NCBI RefSeq assembly: GCF_016862215.1
Contig: NZ_BOMN01000056.1
Coordinates: 19,343 to 83,342, forward strand
Reading direction: 5' to 3'
Length of the DNA stretch: 64,000 nt
Origin: Winogradskya humida
GTDB lineage: Bacteria > Actinomycetota > Actinomycetes > Mycobacteriales > Micromonosporaceae
Shown: one piece after another, positions 1 to 8,463 of the stretch
Numbering within the stretch: position 1 is the stretch's first letter
How the letters are laid out: each line of letters begins with the position of its first letter
Notes under the pieces: model-generated
What the model saw: the letters and a program-made list of their open reading frames with translations, nothing else
Told to the model about the DNA's origin: nothing
The model's database searches: none
Program-made: the position numbers and the translations under genes

Positions 1-200
1 ACCGCCGTTCGGCTTCCGGTCTCAGCGCGACGACAAGGCCGGGATGTAGACGGCTGCTGAATACGGACCGGTGAGGTCGAACCGGGCTGATCCGTGCGGC
101 GGCTGTGCCGTTGGGGAGTGGAGGGCGAGGCGGCGCCGCACGGGGCCCATCCGTCGTGCAGCAGGTGCTGTTCCATGTCCCGGTGGGTGGGTGTCTCCAC
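1..200. other. Window edge, no supportable gene
   Basis: This is the 3' flank of the tetR gene that stops at 201. The open frames that cross it on either strand have no recognisable domain, no ribosome binding site and the composition of GC-rich shadow frames. No hairpin strong enough to call a terminator was seen. Confidence 0.5.
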
Positions 201-797
201 TCAGCGGGGGGTGAGCAGCGTGGTGATAGTGCGGGTGAGGGCGGCGCGGGCGGCGTCGGGGTCCAGGCCCATGCCGTCGCGCAGGGTGCCCCAGGAGGGC
301 CACATGCTTGCTGCGGTGAGGGCGTTGAGGAGGGCTTCGTCGGTGCCGATCGCGTCGGGGAAGAGCGTCTGGAGTTCGGCGCGGACCCGGTTGATGTGGG
401 TGCGGCGGTAGGACTGGAGGGTCTGGGAGAACGGTTCCTTCAGGGCGGAGGCCTTGGCGGCGGGGGCGATCTGCTCGAGGAGCCGGGCTCGCTGGTGGCA
501 GTAGGCGTCGATGCGGCGTTCCAGGGGCAGGTCGGCCGGGATCGGTTCGTGGGCTTCGTCGCGCTGGTCGAGGATCTGCTGGCCGCTGGCGGCGAAGAGG
601 GCTTCCATGTCGGCGAAGTGGCTCCACAGGGCGCGCAGGGAGACGCCGGCCTGTTTGGCGATGCGGTCCGCGGTGGGGCGTAGGTCGCCCTCGCGGATCA
701 GGGTGACGTGGGCGTCGACGATGGCGGCGCGGGTGCGTTCCGAACGGGCGGTGCGGCCGTCGATCCGCTGCGGTGGGCGGGGTGAAGCTGCTGGCAT
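201..797 (-). CDS. TetR/AcrR family transcriptional regulator
   Basis: A 198-residue TetR-type repressor. The N-terminal helix-turn-helix lies at about residues 42-66 (TADRIAKQAGVSLRALW, then SHFADMEALF), the usual TetR arrangement of recognition helix followed by helix 4. The C-terminal ligand domain is not assignable. The ATG at 797 is chosen because it overlaps the stop of the acyl-CoA dehydrogenase (TGATG), so the gene is the last member of the SDR-SDR-kinase-dehydrogenase operon. By position it is the likely local regulator of this operon and perhaps of the upstream ABC importer, whose promoter contains a perfect TetR-like palindrome at 9185-9203. The ligand, possibly a CoA thioester, is inference. 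Confidence 0.9.
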   Translation of the reverse strand: MPAASPRPPQRIDGRTARSERTRAAIVDAHVTLIREGDLRPTADRIAKQAGVSLRALWSHFADMEALFAASGQQILDQRDEAHEPIPADLPLERRIDAYCHQRARLLEQIAPAAKASALKEPFSQTLQSYRRTHINRVRAELQTLFPDAIGTDEALLNALTAASMWPSWGTLRDGMGLDPDAARAALTRTITTLLTPR

Positions 798-2002
798 CAG
801 GCGCTCCGGTAGCGATTGAGTTCGCGGCGGGCCAGGGAGCGCTTGTGGACCTCGTCCGGACCGTCCGCCAGACGAAGTGTGCGGGTTGTCGCCCAGAGAC
901 GGGCGAGCGGGGTGTCCTGTCCGACGCCGGCCGCGCCGTACGTCTGGATGGCTTTGTCGATGATCCACTCGGTGGTCGACGGGACGATGATTTTGATCGA
1001 CTGGATCTCGGTGTGGGCGCCCTTGTTGCCGACGGTGTCCATCAGCCAGGCGGCCTTGAGCACGAGGAGCCGGGCCTGTTCGACGCGGACCCGGGACTCG
1101 GCGATCCATTCCTGGACGACGCCCTGCTCGGCGAGGGGTTTGCCGAACGGGGTGCGGGTCAGCGCGCGGGTGCACATCAGCTCGAGCGCGCGCTCGGCCA
1201 TGCCGATCAGCCGCATGCAGTGGTGGATGCGCCCGGGGCCGAGGCGTGCCTGGGAGATGGCAAAACCCGAGCCCTCAGAACCGATGAGATTGCTGACGGG
1301 TACGCGCACCTCGTCGAAAATCACCTCGGCGTGCCCGCCGTGGTCGCCGTCGTCGTAGCCGAAGACGGTCATGCCGCGCTGCACCGTGACGCCGGGGGTG
1401 TCGCGGGGGACCAGGATCATGCTCTGCTGGACGTGGCGGGCGGCCTCGGGGTCGGTCTTGCCCATGACGATGAAGATCTGGCAGCGGGGGTTCATCGCGC
1501 CGGAGATGTAGAACTTCCGGCCGGTGATGACGTATTCGTCGCCGTCGCGGGCGATGCGGGTGCCGATGTTGGTGGCGTCGGACGAGGCGACCTGCGGTTC
1601 GGTCATCGCGAACGCCGAGCGGATCGTGCCGTCGAGCAACGGCCGCAGCCACCGGTCCTGCTGCTCCGGGCTACCGAACTCCGCGAGCACCTCCATGTTG
1701 CCGGTGTCGGGGGCGGCGCAGTTCAGCGATGGCGGCGCGATGATCGGGCTGCGGCCGGTGATCTCGGCGAGCGGGGCGTACTGCAGGTTCGTCAGGCCCG
1801 CGCCGTGCTCACCGGGCAGGAAGAGGTTCCACAGGCCGGCCAGCTTCGCCTGGGCCTTGAGCCGCTCCAGCTCGGCGGGCGGCGCCCAGTCCCCCTGGTA
1901 GGCCTGCTCGTATCCGGCCTCCGCGGGGTAGACGTACTCGTCCATGAAGGCGAGCAGCCGCTTGCGGTAGTCCTCGGTCTTCTCGTCGAACGCGAAGTCC
2001 AT
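797..2002 (-). CDS. Acyl-CoA dehydrogenase, ACAD10/11-LvaC-like
   Basis: A 401-residue flavoprotein of the acyl-CoA dehydrogenase fold. The FAD/substrate segment is AFAMTEPQVASSDATNIG, and the C-terminal helical domain contains CMRLIGMAERALELM and YGAAGVGQDTPLA. At the position where typical family members carry the catalytic Glu (Y-E-G-T), this protein reads A-D-G-P-D-E-V-H, as in the ACAD10/11-like branch. It is translationally coupled to an APH-type kinase (1-base overlap at 2002). The two together resemble the separate halves of vertebrate ACAD10/11, or LvaC and LvaA of levulinate degradation, which process 4-hydroxyacyl-CoA through a phosphorylated intermediate. Family assignment is firm. 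The 4-hydroxyacyl substrate is inference. Confidence 0.9.
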   Translation of the reverse strand: MDFAFDEKTEDYRKRLLAFMDEYVYPAEAGYEQAYQGDWAPPAELERLKAQAKLAGLWNLFLPGEHGAGLTNLQYAPLAEITGRSPIIAPPSLNCAAPDTGNMEVLAEFGSPEQQDRWLRPLLDGTIRSAFAMTEPQVASSDATNIGTRIARDGDEYVITGRKFYISGAMNPRCQIFIVMGKTDPEAARHVQQSMILVPRDTPGVTVQRGMTVFGYDDGDHGGHAEVIFDEVRVPVSNLIGSEGSGFAISQARLGPGRIHHCMRLIGMAERALELMCTRALTRTPFGKPLAEQGVVQEWIAESRVRVEQARLLVLKAAWLMDTVGNKGAHTEIQSIKIIVPSTTEWIIDKAIQTYGAAGVGQDTPLARLWATTRTLRLADGPDEVHKRSLARRELNRYRSA

Positions 2003-2988
2003 CAGTGTCCCTTCAGCGATTCGTGTCCCTGGGCTACGAGCGGCCCGACCATCTCCCCGACGGTGTCGAAGCCTTCACCCAGGGTCTGGCCGTGGACGTA
2101 GCGGTAGTGCACACCTTCGAGGATCACGGCGAGCTTGAACGCGGCGAAGGCTACGTACCAGTGGAGGTCGGAGACGTCGCGGCCGGAGCGTTTGGCGTAG
2201 TGCGCGGCCAGGTCGTCGAGGGTGGGGTGCCCGTCGACCGAGAGCATCGTGCGGCCGCTGAGCAGCGGGCGGCCCGCGTAGACGAGCATCAGGGCGACGT
2301 CGCTGAGGGGGTCGCCCAGGGTGGACATCTCCCAGTCGAGCACGGCGTTGACCCGCAGGTCGTCGCTGATCAGGACGTTGTCGAGGCGGTAGTCGCCGTG
2401 CACCACCGTGCCCGGGCCGCCGGCGGGGATCTCCGCGGCGAGCCGGGCGTGCAGCTCCTCGATGCCCGGGACCTCGCGGCTGTGCGAGGCGTCGAGCTGC
2501 TTCTTCCAGCGGCGGACCTGGCGTTCGTTGAAGCCTTCGGGGCGGCCGAAGCCGGCGAGGCCGATCGCCGCGGGCTCCAGCGCGTGGAGGTCGGCGAGCG
2601 TGTCCACGAGCGACAGAACGAGGGTCCGCACGGCGTCGGGGCCGAGCTCGTCGAGCACGGCGGCGTCGCGGTGGATCGTGCCGTCGACGTGCTCCATCAG
2701 GTAGAACGGCGCGCCGATCACGTCGGTGTCGGTGCACAGCCGCACCGGCTCGGGCGCGGGGAACCCGGCAGCGGAGAGCGCGGCGAGGACCTTGTGCTCA
2801 CGGACCATGTCGTGGGCGGTGGGCAGCACGTGACCGAGGGGCGGGCGGCGCAGCACCCAGCGGTCGGTGCCGTCGGTCACGGCGTACGTGAGGTTGGAGC
2901 GGCCCCCGGCGAACATCGTCGCCGTCAGCTCCCCGGTGCCCAGGTAGTCACGCAGCCGATCGAGGTCGAGCCCGCGCGGCGAGGCCAT
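2002..2988 (-). CDS. APH-family kinase (LvaA / ACAD10-N-terminal-like)
   Basis: A 328-residue aminoglycoside-phosphotransferase-fold kinase. Visible motifs are the nucleotide loop region (AGGRSNLTYAV), the Brenner catalytic loop VVHGDYRLDNVLISDD, and the metal-binding DWE of AVLDWEMSTLGDPLSDVA. Antibiotic kinases share this fold. The neighbours (acyl-CoA dehydrogenase, two SDRs) and the STLGDPLSD extension fit the branch that phosphorylates 4-hydroxyacyl-CoA (LvaA, ACAD10/11 N-terminal domain). It overlaps its neighbours by one base at each end (2002 and 2988), so expression is tightly coupled. A resistance function is unlikely in this context. Confidence 0.87.
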   Translation of the reverse strand: MASPRGLDLDRLRDYLGTGELTATMFAGGRSNLTYAVTDGTDRWVLRRPPLGHVLPTAHDMVREHKVLAALSAAGFPAPEPVRLCTDTDVIGAPFYLMEHVDGTIHRDAAVLDELGPDAVRTLVLSLVDTLADLHALEPAAIGLAGFGRPEGFNERQVRRWKKQLDASHSREVPGIEELHARLAAEIPAGGPGTVVHGDYRLDNVLISDDLRVNAVLDWEMSTLGDPLSDVALMLVYAGRPLLSGRTMLSVDGHPTLDDLAAHYAKRSGRDVSDLHWYVAFAAFKLAVILEGVHYRYVHGQTLGEGFDTVGEMVGPLVAQGHESLKGH

Positions 2989-3752
2989 CAGGAATCCGCC
3001 GGGAAGAAGTTGCGCTGGATCTTGTTCATGCCGCCCAGCCAGCGATCGGGCTCGGTGGCGCGGCGCTGGTAGTACTCGGCGACCTCCGGGTGCGGCAGGA
3101 TCAGGAAGCTGTCGCCGTCGAGTGCTTTCACCACGACTTCCGCGACGTCCTCAGGCTCCAGCGCTCCGGCGGCGAGCAGGCTGCGGCTGGCACTCTCGCC
3201 GTCGCCGGACATCATCGCCGTGTTGACACCCTGCGGGCAGAGCGCCTGGACGGTGATGCCGCGATGGGAGTAGGTCGCGCGCAGCCATTCCGCGTAGCCG
3301 AGCGCGGCGTGCTTGGTGACGGAGTAGGGGGCACTGCCGAGCAGGGTGAGCAGGCCGGCGGCGGAGACGGTGAAGATGATCCGGCCACCGCCGTTCTCGA
3401 GGTAACGCGGCAGGAGCGCGCGGGTCGCGTACACATGGGACATGACGTTGACCTGCCAGGCCTTTTCCCAGTCGGCGTCGGGTGCGTCCGCGTCGCCGGT
3501 GGTGAGGATGCCCGCGTTGGCGCAGAACAGATCGACGCCGCCCAGCTCGCTGTAGGCGGTGTCGACGACGCGCTGGACGTCCGCCTCGTTCGCGACGTTG
3601 CCCGGCACGGCGATGCCGTTGATCTCGGCGGCCACCGCCTGCGCGGCAGCCGCGTCGAGGTCGTTGACGACAACCTTGGCTCCGTCAGCGGCGAACCGCC
3701 GGGCCAGCGCGCGACCGATGCCGCCGCCCGCACCCGTGACAACAACCTTCAC
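2988..3752 (-). CDS. Short-chain dehydrogenase/reductase
   Basis: A 254-residue classical SDR. The dinucleotide-binding TGAGGGIG lies at residues 6-13, followed by the NAG of the core fold, the catalytic Ser in FTVSAAG and the YSVTK active-site pair. The Asp in VVNDLDAA after beta-2 suggests NAD(H) preference. It is the second gene of the catabolic operon: its start overlaps the stop of the preceding SDR by 4 nt and its stop shares a base with the kinase start. A beta-oxidation-like role, as 3-hydroxyacyl-CoA or alcohol dehydrogenase, fits the context, but the substrate cannot be read from sequence. Confidence 0.88.
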   Translation of the reverse strand: MKVVVTGAGGGIGRALARRFAADGAKVVVNDLDAAAAQAVAAEINGIAVPGNVANEADVQRVVDTAYSELGGVDLFCANAGILTTGDADAPDADWEKAWQVNVMSHVYATRALLPRYLENGGGRIIFTVSAAGLLTLLGSAPYSVTKHAALGYAEWLRATYSHRGITVQALCPQGVNTAMMSGDGESASRSLLAAGALEPEDVAEVVVKALDGDSFLILPHPEVAEYYQRRATEPDRWLGGMNKIQRNFFPADS

Positions 3753-4501
3753 TGTCCCGCTCCTGTCAGGGTGATGCCGCCGTCGATGACGATGGTCTGG
3801 CCGGTGATCCAGGCCGCGTCGGGGGAGCAGAGGAAGGCGACGGCGCCGGCCACGTCCTCGGGAACGCCGAGCCGGCCCAGCGGGTAGGTCGCCGCCACCT
3901 TCTCCTCCCGCCCCTCGTAGAGCGCGGTGGCGAAACGGGTCTTGACCACGGCGGGAGCAACCGCGTTCACCCGCACCGAGGGGGCCAGCTCGACGGCGAG
4001 CTCCTCGGTGAGGTGGATCAGCGCGGCCTTCGTGACGCCGTAGAAGGCGATGCCGGGGGCGGGGCGCACGCCGGTGACCGAGGAGATGTTGACGATCGAC
4101 CCGCCGCTCTCGGCGAGGCCGCCGCGCAACGCCTCCTGCACCCAGCCCAGTGTGCCGACCACGTTGACGTCGACCATCTTGCGGGCCGCGGCGAGGTCGA
4201 GCCTGCCCAGCGGACCGTACGCCGGGTTGATCCCGACATTGTTGACCAGCACGGAAACCGGCCCGAACGCCCCGAGCGCGGTATCGATCACCGCTGCCCG
4301 GTGGTCGGCGTCGTCGCCCTTACCGGGCACCCCGATCGCGACGTCCTCTCCGCCCAGGTCCTTGACCGCGTTCTCCAGCGCCTCGGCGTTGCGGCCGGTG
4401 ATGCAGACCTTGGCGCCCTCCGCGACGAAGCGCTGGGCGATGGCGAATCCGATTCCCCGGCTCGCGCCGGTCACGATGGCGACGGCACCCGACATTGTCA
4501 T
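3749..4501 (-). CDS. SDR oxidoreductase, FabG-like
   Basis: A 250-residue classical SDR and the first gene of the catabolic operon. TGASRGIG (nucleotide binding), NNVGINP, NISSVTG (catalytic Ser) and YGVTK (Tyr/Lys) are all present. The C-terminus ends in ITGQTIVIDGGITL, as in FabG/3-oxoacyl reductases. Two in-frame ATGs lie at 4501 and 4495. The first is placed about 8 nt after GGGAG and is used here. The Arg in ITGRN after beta-2 suggests NADP(H). A promoter of good quality lies upstream at 4539-4567. Confidence 0.88.
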   Translation of the reverse strand: MTMSGAVAIVTGASRGIGFAIAQRFVAEGAKVCITGRNAEALENAVKDLGGEDVAIGVPGKGDDADHRAAVIDTALGAFGPVSVLVNNVGINPAYGPLGRLDLAAARKMVDVNVVGTLGWVQEALRGGLAESGGSIVNISSVTGVRPAPGIAFYGVTKAALIHLTEELAVELAPSVRVNAVAPAVVKTRFATALYEGREEKVAATYPLGRLGVPEDVAGAVAFLCSPDAAWITGQTIVIDGGITLTGAGQ

Positions 4502-4520
4502 CCGCGAACTCCCAAAAATG

Positions 4521-4538
4521 TTGCACTAACCGTGCCAA
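4521..4538. promoter_or_regulatory. Candidate operator of the catabolic operon
   Basis: TTGCACTAACCGTGCCAA is an imperfect inverted repeat (GCAC-5-GTGC core) lying just downstream of the -10 box, where a bound repressor would block initiation. Its TTGCACT half resembles the TTACACT half of the perfect palindrome at 9185-9203. A shared regulator is inference. Confidence 0.45.
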
Positions 4539-4567
4539 ATAGTATCGGGCAGGCACCCCGCCGCCAA
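4539..4567 (-). promoter_or_regulatory. Sigma-70-type promoter of the SDR-kinase-ACAD-tetR operon
   Basis: On the minus strand TTGGCG (4562-4567) and TACTAT (4539-4544) are separated by exactly 17 bp. Transcription would begin near 4532, about 30 nt before the first SDR start. It lies in the only sizeable gap between the importer lipoprotein gene and the catabolic genes, so the catabolic genes can be transcribed independently of the importer. Confidence 0.55.
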
Positions 4568-4598
4568 CCCTGCAACGGTTGACGGCGGGCCGCAAGCC

Positions 4599-5861
4599 TT
4601 ACGACGCGGCAGGGATACCGTTCTGCGGGGGAGCGACAGGAGCAGTGGTGTACGCGGTGACAGCCCCCGCGTCGTCATCGGTCGTGTACGGCGTACCGAA
4701 GTAGATCTGCTTGCCGCCTTCGACCTTGCTGAGCTGCTCCCCGGCGTACCCGGAGTGATCGCCCTTGGCAAAACGCACCGGGACCAGACCGGGGCCCTGG
4801 AACCCGCCCTTCTCGACCGCCGCGATCAGCCCGTCACGCGTCAGGTCCTTGCCCGCGGACTGCAGACTCTGCACGAACAGGTACGCCACCGACATGCCGT
4901 AGACGGCGTTGTTGTCGAGCTCGGCACCCGCGTTGTACTGCGTGTTGACCTTCGTGAAGAGCTGGATCCACGGGTTCGCCGGGTCGGTGGCCAGTGGCAG
5001 GTAGTTCGCCGAGATCAGCCCCTCGGTCAGCGGTGCCGCGGCACCCAGCGACTTGGTCAGCGTGCCCAGATCGGCGCCGACCTGGGAGACCACGAACTGC
5101 GGCTTGAAACCGATCTTCGCGGCGGTGCCGATGCTCAGCGCGGTGAAGCCGGGCACGGTGGCCAGCATGACCACCTGACAGCCGGCCTGCTTGAGCGCGC
5201 CCATCTGCGGTCCGACATTCGGGTTGCTGGTGACGTACGACTGCTTGGCCGCGACCGGTCCGAGGATCTTCTCGATCCCCGCGAGGCTGTCCTTCCCGAA
5301 GTCGTCGTCCTGGCCGAGGAAGCAGACCTTCTTGCCGGCCTGGGTCTCCTTGACGTGGGTGGCGAGGATCTTGCCCTCGACGGTGTAGTCGACGTTGAAC
5401 CCGAACGTGCCCGGGTACTTGTCGGGCTGGTTCCAGCTGCGGCTGCCCGACGCGACGAACAGGTCCGGGACGCGGTTGGTCTTCAGGAAGTCGAGCACGC
5501 CGGTGTGTGTCGGTGTGCCGAGCCCGTTGAGCACGGCGAAGACCTTGTCCTGCAGGACGAGCTCGCGGACGACCTGCTGGGTGGTCGCCGGGTTGTAGGT
5601 GTCGTCCATGATCTTGTAGGTGATCTTCCGGCCGTGCACGCCGCCGTTCGCGTTGACATAGTCGAAGTACGCCTTCGAAGCCGGGGCGATCTTCGAGTAG
5701 CCGGCCGCGGCGGGGCCGGTGAGCGGCATGTGCGTACCGATGAGAATCTCCGTGTCGGTGACGCCGGGGGTGCTGGAACCGCTGCCACCACCGCTTTCAC
5801 TGCAGGCTGTGGTTGCGGCGGCCAGGGCTATGACGGTGAGAACGGACCAGAGACGCTTCAC
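4599..5861 (-). CDS. LIV-type ABC importer substrate-binding lipoprotein
   Basis: A 420-residue periplasmic-binding protein of the branched-chain amino acid (Peripla_BP_6) class. The GTG at 5861 is preceded by AAGGAG and starts a lipoprotein signal peptide (KRLWSVLTVIALAAATTAC; Cys near residue 22 is the likely lipid anchor). The mature part has the family opening ILIGTHMPLTGPAA, then NANGGVHGRKI and ALSIGTAAKIGFKP. It is the last gene of the five-gene importer operon and overlaps the permease stop by 4 nt. Given the neighbouring acyl-CoA catabolic genes, the ligand may be a carboxylic or hydroxy acid rather than an amino acid. That is inference. Confidence 0.9.
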   Translation of the reverse strand: MKRLWSVLTVIALAAATTACSESGGGSGSSTPGVTDTEILIGTHMPLTGPAAAGYSKIAPASKAYFDYVNANGGVHGRKITYKIMDDTYNPATTQQVVRELVLQDKVFAVLNGLGTPTHTGVLDFLKTNRVPDLFVASGSRSWNQPDKYPGTFGFNVDYTVEGKILATHVKETQAGKKVCFLGQDDDFGKDSLAGIEKILGPVAAKQSYVTSNPNVGPQMGALKQAGCQVVMLATVPGFTALSIGTAAKIGFKPQFVVSQVGADLGTLTKSLGAAAPLTEGLISANYLPLATDPANPWIQLFTKVNTQYNAGAELDNNAVYGMSVAYLFVQSLQSAGKDLTRDGLIAAVEKGGFQGPGLVPVRFAKGDHSGYAGEQLSKVEGGKQIYFGTPYTTDDDAGAVTAYTTAPVAPPQNGIPAAS

Positions 5862-6868
5862 GCTTTGCTCCTTTTCCTGAGCGGGCGGAGACCGGCTTTT
5901 GTGAACGGGCTGCGTTTGAACGGGCTTCGTTTGAACGGTCGGAGAGCGGCGATCCCGCCGGGGGCGGCGAGCATGACGACGATCAGGGTGACGCCGAAGA
6001 GCGCGAGCGGGAGGTTGCCCTCGAGCCGCTGGGCGTCGATACCCTCGGTCACGGTGTGGGCGAGGGCGGGGAGGGCGACGAGGAGCACCGCACCCCACGC
6101 CGCGCCGGCCAGGCTGCCGAGGCCGCCGATCACGATGGCCATGACCAGGAACAGCGACAGCGACAGCGGGAAGGCGCCGGGGGAGACGCTCTGCGCGAGC
6201 ACGGCGAACAGGGCACCGCCGATACCGGCACAGGCCGCACTGACCACAAACGCCAGCACCTGGGTACGCGCAACGCCGACCCCCGCGAGCCGTGCAGCGG
6301 TCTCGTCGTCCCGGACGGCCTTCAGCTCGCGCCCGAACCGCCCGCCGATCAGCAGTTGCAGCAGCACCAGCACGATCAGCGCGGCGCCCCACGCGAGCCA
6401 CGCCTGCCACTGCTCGACGGTCACCGTCCCGGGCGGCGGCTCCAGAGCCACGGAAAGGCCCTGATCGCTGTTGAACGTGCCGTCAAACGTGCTGGTGATG
6501 GCCGGGACGACCACCGCCACGGCGAGCGTGAGCCCGGCCAGATAGGGCCCGCGCAACCGGGCGGCGGCGAGCCCGACGACCCCGCCGATCACCGTGGTCA
6601 CCACGAGCGCGGCGGCGAAGGCGGCGGTGAGCGGCCAGCCGGCATTGACGCTCAGCGCCAGCGTGTACGCACCGGTCGCCATCAGAGCGCCATGGCCGAG
6701 CGACAACTGCCCGTTGAGCCCGGTCAGCACGGTCAGGCCCGCGGTCACACACAGGTACGCGCCGACCGTGGCGAGCTGATACGTCCGGAACGGCGGGAAC
6801 ACCAGGGTGAGCACCACGACCACGGCGACACCCGCGACGATCGTGGCGATCTTCATCTTGCCGCTCAT
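5858..6868 (-). CDS. livM: LIV-type ABC importer permease (LivM family)
   Basis: A 336-residue polytopic membrane protein of the LivM type with about eight to ten hydrophobic segments. Family motifs include GLNGQLSLGHGALMATGAY, RGPYLAGLTLA and the EAA-like loop GRELKAVRDDETAARLAGV that contacts the ATPases. The C-terminal tail is unusual: PFKRSPFKRSPF is a short internal duplication in a basic cytoplasmic extension. The gene overlaps livH (ATGA at 6865-6868) and the lipoprotein gene by 4 nt each. Confidence 0.9.
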   Translation of the reverse strand: MSGKMKIATIVAGVAVVVVLTLVFPPFRTYQLATVGAYLCVTAGLTVLTGLNGQLSLGHGALMATGAYTLALSVNAGWPLTAAFAAALVVTTVIGGVVGLAAARLRGPYLAGLTLAVAVVVPAITSTFDGTFNSDQGLSVALEPPPGTVTVEQWQAWLAWGAALIVLVLLQLLIGGRFGRELKAVRDDETAARLAGVGVARTQVLAFVVSAACAGIGGALFAVLAQSVSPGAFPLSLSLFLVMAIVIGGLGSLAGAAWGAVLLVALPALAHTVTEGIDAQRLEGNLPLALFGVTLIVVMLAAPGGIAALRPFKRSPFKRSPFTKAGLRPLRKRSKA

Positions 6869-7743
6869 ACGGTCCTCGCCGCCGACCGTGAGAACAACCC
6901 GCCGGGCCGGCCGAGCAGGACCACCACCAGCAGGATCAGGACGGCGATCGGCGCGACCGTCGCCCCCAGATAGCCGCTGACGTACGACAGCAGCAGCCCC
7001 ACGATCAGCCCGCCCAGCACCGACCCGATCGCGCTGTCCAGACCCCCGACCACCGCCGCGGTGAACGAGGACACGAAGACGATGTCCATCGCGTTCGGGT
7101 GCAGTCCCAGCTCGGTCGGGAGCACCAGCATCCCGGCGAGCGAACCGACCGCGGCGGCCAGCGCCCAGCCCAGGGTCAGCATCCCGCTGACGTTGACGCC
7201 GAGCAGCCGGGACACGTCGGGGGCGAACGCCGCGGCGCGCATCCGCAGGCCGGTGTGCGTACGCGTGAAAAGAAGCGCGAGCAACACGACCACGATGCCC
7301 ACCGCCGCGAAGACGAACAGGTCGAAGCGGGACAGCAGCGCGACCCCGCCCACCGTGAACGCGTCCCGGCTGAACGGCGCCTCGGCGGGCCGGAACTCGC
7401 TGCCGAAGATCATGCCGAGCCCGCCCTGGATCACCAGCACCAGGCCGAGCGCGACCACCACCCCGTTGAGCGGCGACGAGTGGTCGACGAACCGCATCAC
7501 CACCCGCTCGGTGACCGCGCCCAGAATCAGGCCCGCGGCGATCGCCACGGCGAACCCGAGCCAGTAGGAGCCGGTCGCCGCCGAGACCTCGAAGCCCGCG
7601 TACGCGGTGGCCACGGCCATCGCGCCCTGGGCGAAGTTGACGATGCGCGTGGCACGCCAGATCAGCACGAGTGCCAGGGCGAACGCGGCGTAGACCGCGC
7701 CCCGGCTCAATCCGTCGAAGGTAAGGAACACGAACCGATCCAA
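6865..7743 (-). CDS. livH: LIV-type ABC importer permease (LivH family)
   Basis: A 292-residue polytopic permease. The N-terminus is LTFDGLSRGAVYAAFALALVL, followed by RIVNFAQGAMAV, both typical of LivH. The coupling loop is RTHTGLRMRAAAFAPDVSRLLGV, and the conserved end is AVVGGLDSAIGSVLGG. It pairs with LivM to form the transmembrane channel. A 15-nt gap separates it from livF, and it overlaps livM by 4 nt. Confidence 0.9.
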   Translation of the reverse strand: MDRFVFLTFDGLSRGAVYAAFALALVLIWRATRIVNFAQGAMAVATAYAGFEVSAATGSYWLGFAVAIAAGLILGAVTERVVMRFVDHSSPLNGVVVALGLVLVIQGGLGMIFGSEFRPAEAPFSRDAFTVGGVALLSRFDLFVFAAVGIVVVLLALLFTRTHTGLRMRAAAFAPDVSRLLGVNVSGMLTLGWALAAAVGSLAGMLVLPTELGLHPNAMDIVFVSSFTAAVVGGLDSAIGSVLGGLIVGLLLSYVSGYLGATVAPIAVLILLVVVLLGRPGGLFSRSAARTV

Positions 7744-7758
7744 AGCGAACTCCCCCAG

Positions 7759-8463
7759 TCAGAAACCTAGGTACGCGTGCCGCATCTCGTCGTCGATGTC
7801 GGTGCCCCGGGTGACCACCCGGCCCAGCGCCAGCACCACCGCCTCGTCCGCGATCGCCAGCGCACCGCGCACGTTCTGCTCGACCAGCAGCACGGTCAGC
7901 CCGGAGCGGTCGCGCAGGGTGCCGAGCAGCGTCATGATCTGCGCGGTGATCTTCGGGGCGAGCCCGAGCGACGGCTCGTCCAGCAGCAGCAGCCGGGGCC
8001 GCCCGACCAGCGCCCGGCCCAGCGCGAGCAGCTGCCGCTCGCCGCCGGAGAGCTGATGACCGGGGAACTTACGGCGCCGGGCGAGCGGCTCGAACAGCTC
8101 GTACACCTCGGTCATCGCCTTGCGGACATCCGCCCGGTCCTTGCGCCACAGCCCGCCGAGCCGCAGGTTCTCGTCGACGGTCAGCTCGGTGACGACCCCG
8201 CGACCCTCGGGCACGTGCGCCACCCCGCGGCGCACCATCTCCTCGACCCGGACCCCGCGCAGGTCCTTGCCGTCGAGCAGGACCCGGCCGTGGGTGGCCG
8301 GAAGCAGACCCGAGAGGGTACGCAGCAGCGTCGTCTTCCCCGCCCCGTTCGCCCCCAGCACCGCGGTGATCGACCCGGTATTCACGTCGAGATCAACCTC
8401 GTGCAGCACCGGCGCAGCGCCATACCCCGCGGTCAGACTCTCCGTCCGCAGCAGTGCCGTCAT
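7759..8463 (-). CDS. livF: LIV-type ABC importer ATPase (LivF family)
   Basis: A 234-residue ABC ATPase. Walker A is GANGAGKTT, the signature is LSGGERQLLALGRAL and Walker B is LLLLDEPSLGLAP, ending in the LivF-type GTDIDDEMRHAYLGF. All catalytic motifs are intact. It overlaps the livG stop by 4 nt. LivF and LivG form the heterodimeric motor of the importer. Confidence 0.92.
   Translation of the reverse strand: MTALLRTESLTAGYGAAPVLHEVDLDVNTGSITAVLGANGAGKTTLLRTLSGLLPATHGRVLLDGKDLRGVRVEEMVRRGVAHVPEGRGVVTELTVDENLRLGGLWRKDRADVRKAMTEVYELFEPLARRRKFPGHQLSGGERQLLALGRALVGRPRLLLLDEPSLGLAPKITAQIMTLLGTLRDRSGLTVLLVEQNVRGALAIADEAVVLALGRVVTRGTDIDDEMRHAYLGF

Noticed and set aside
2002..2988. Antibiotic resistance kinase
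   Set aside because: The APH fold is real, but operon context with acyl-CoA dehydrogenase and SDRs points to acyl-CoA metabolism.
2005..3072. Long open frame on the plus strand opposite the kinase gene
   Set aside because: It is the antisense shadow of a clear APH kinase; its translation is low-complexity V/E/G/H-rich with no domain.
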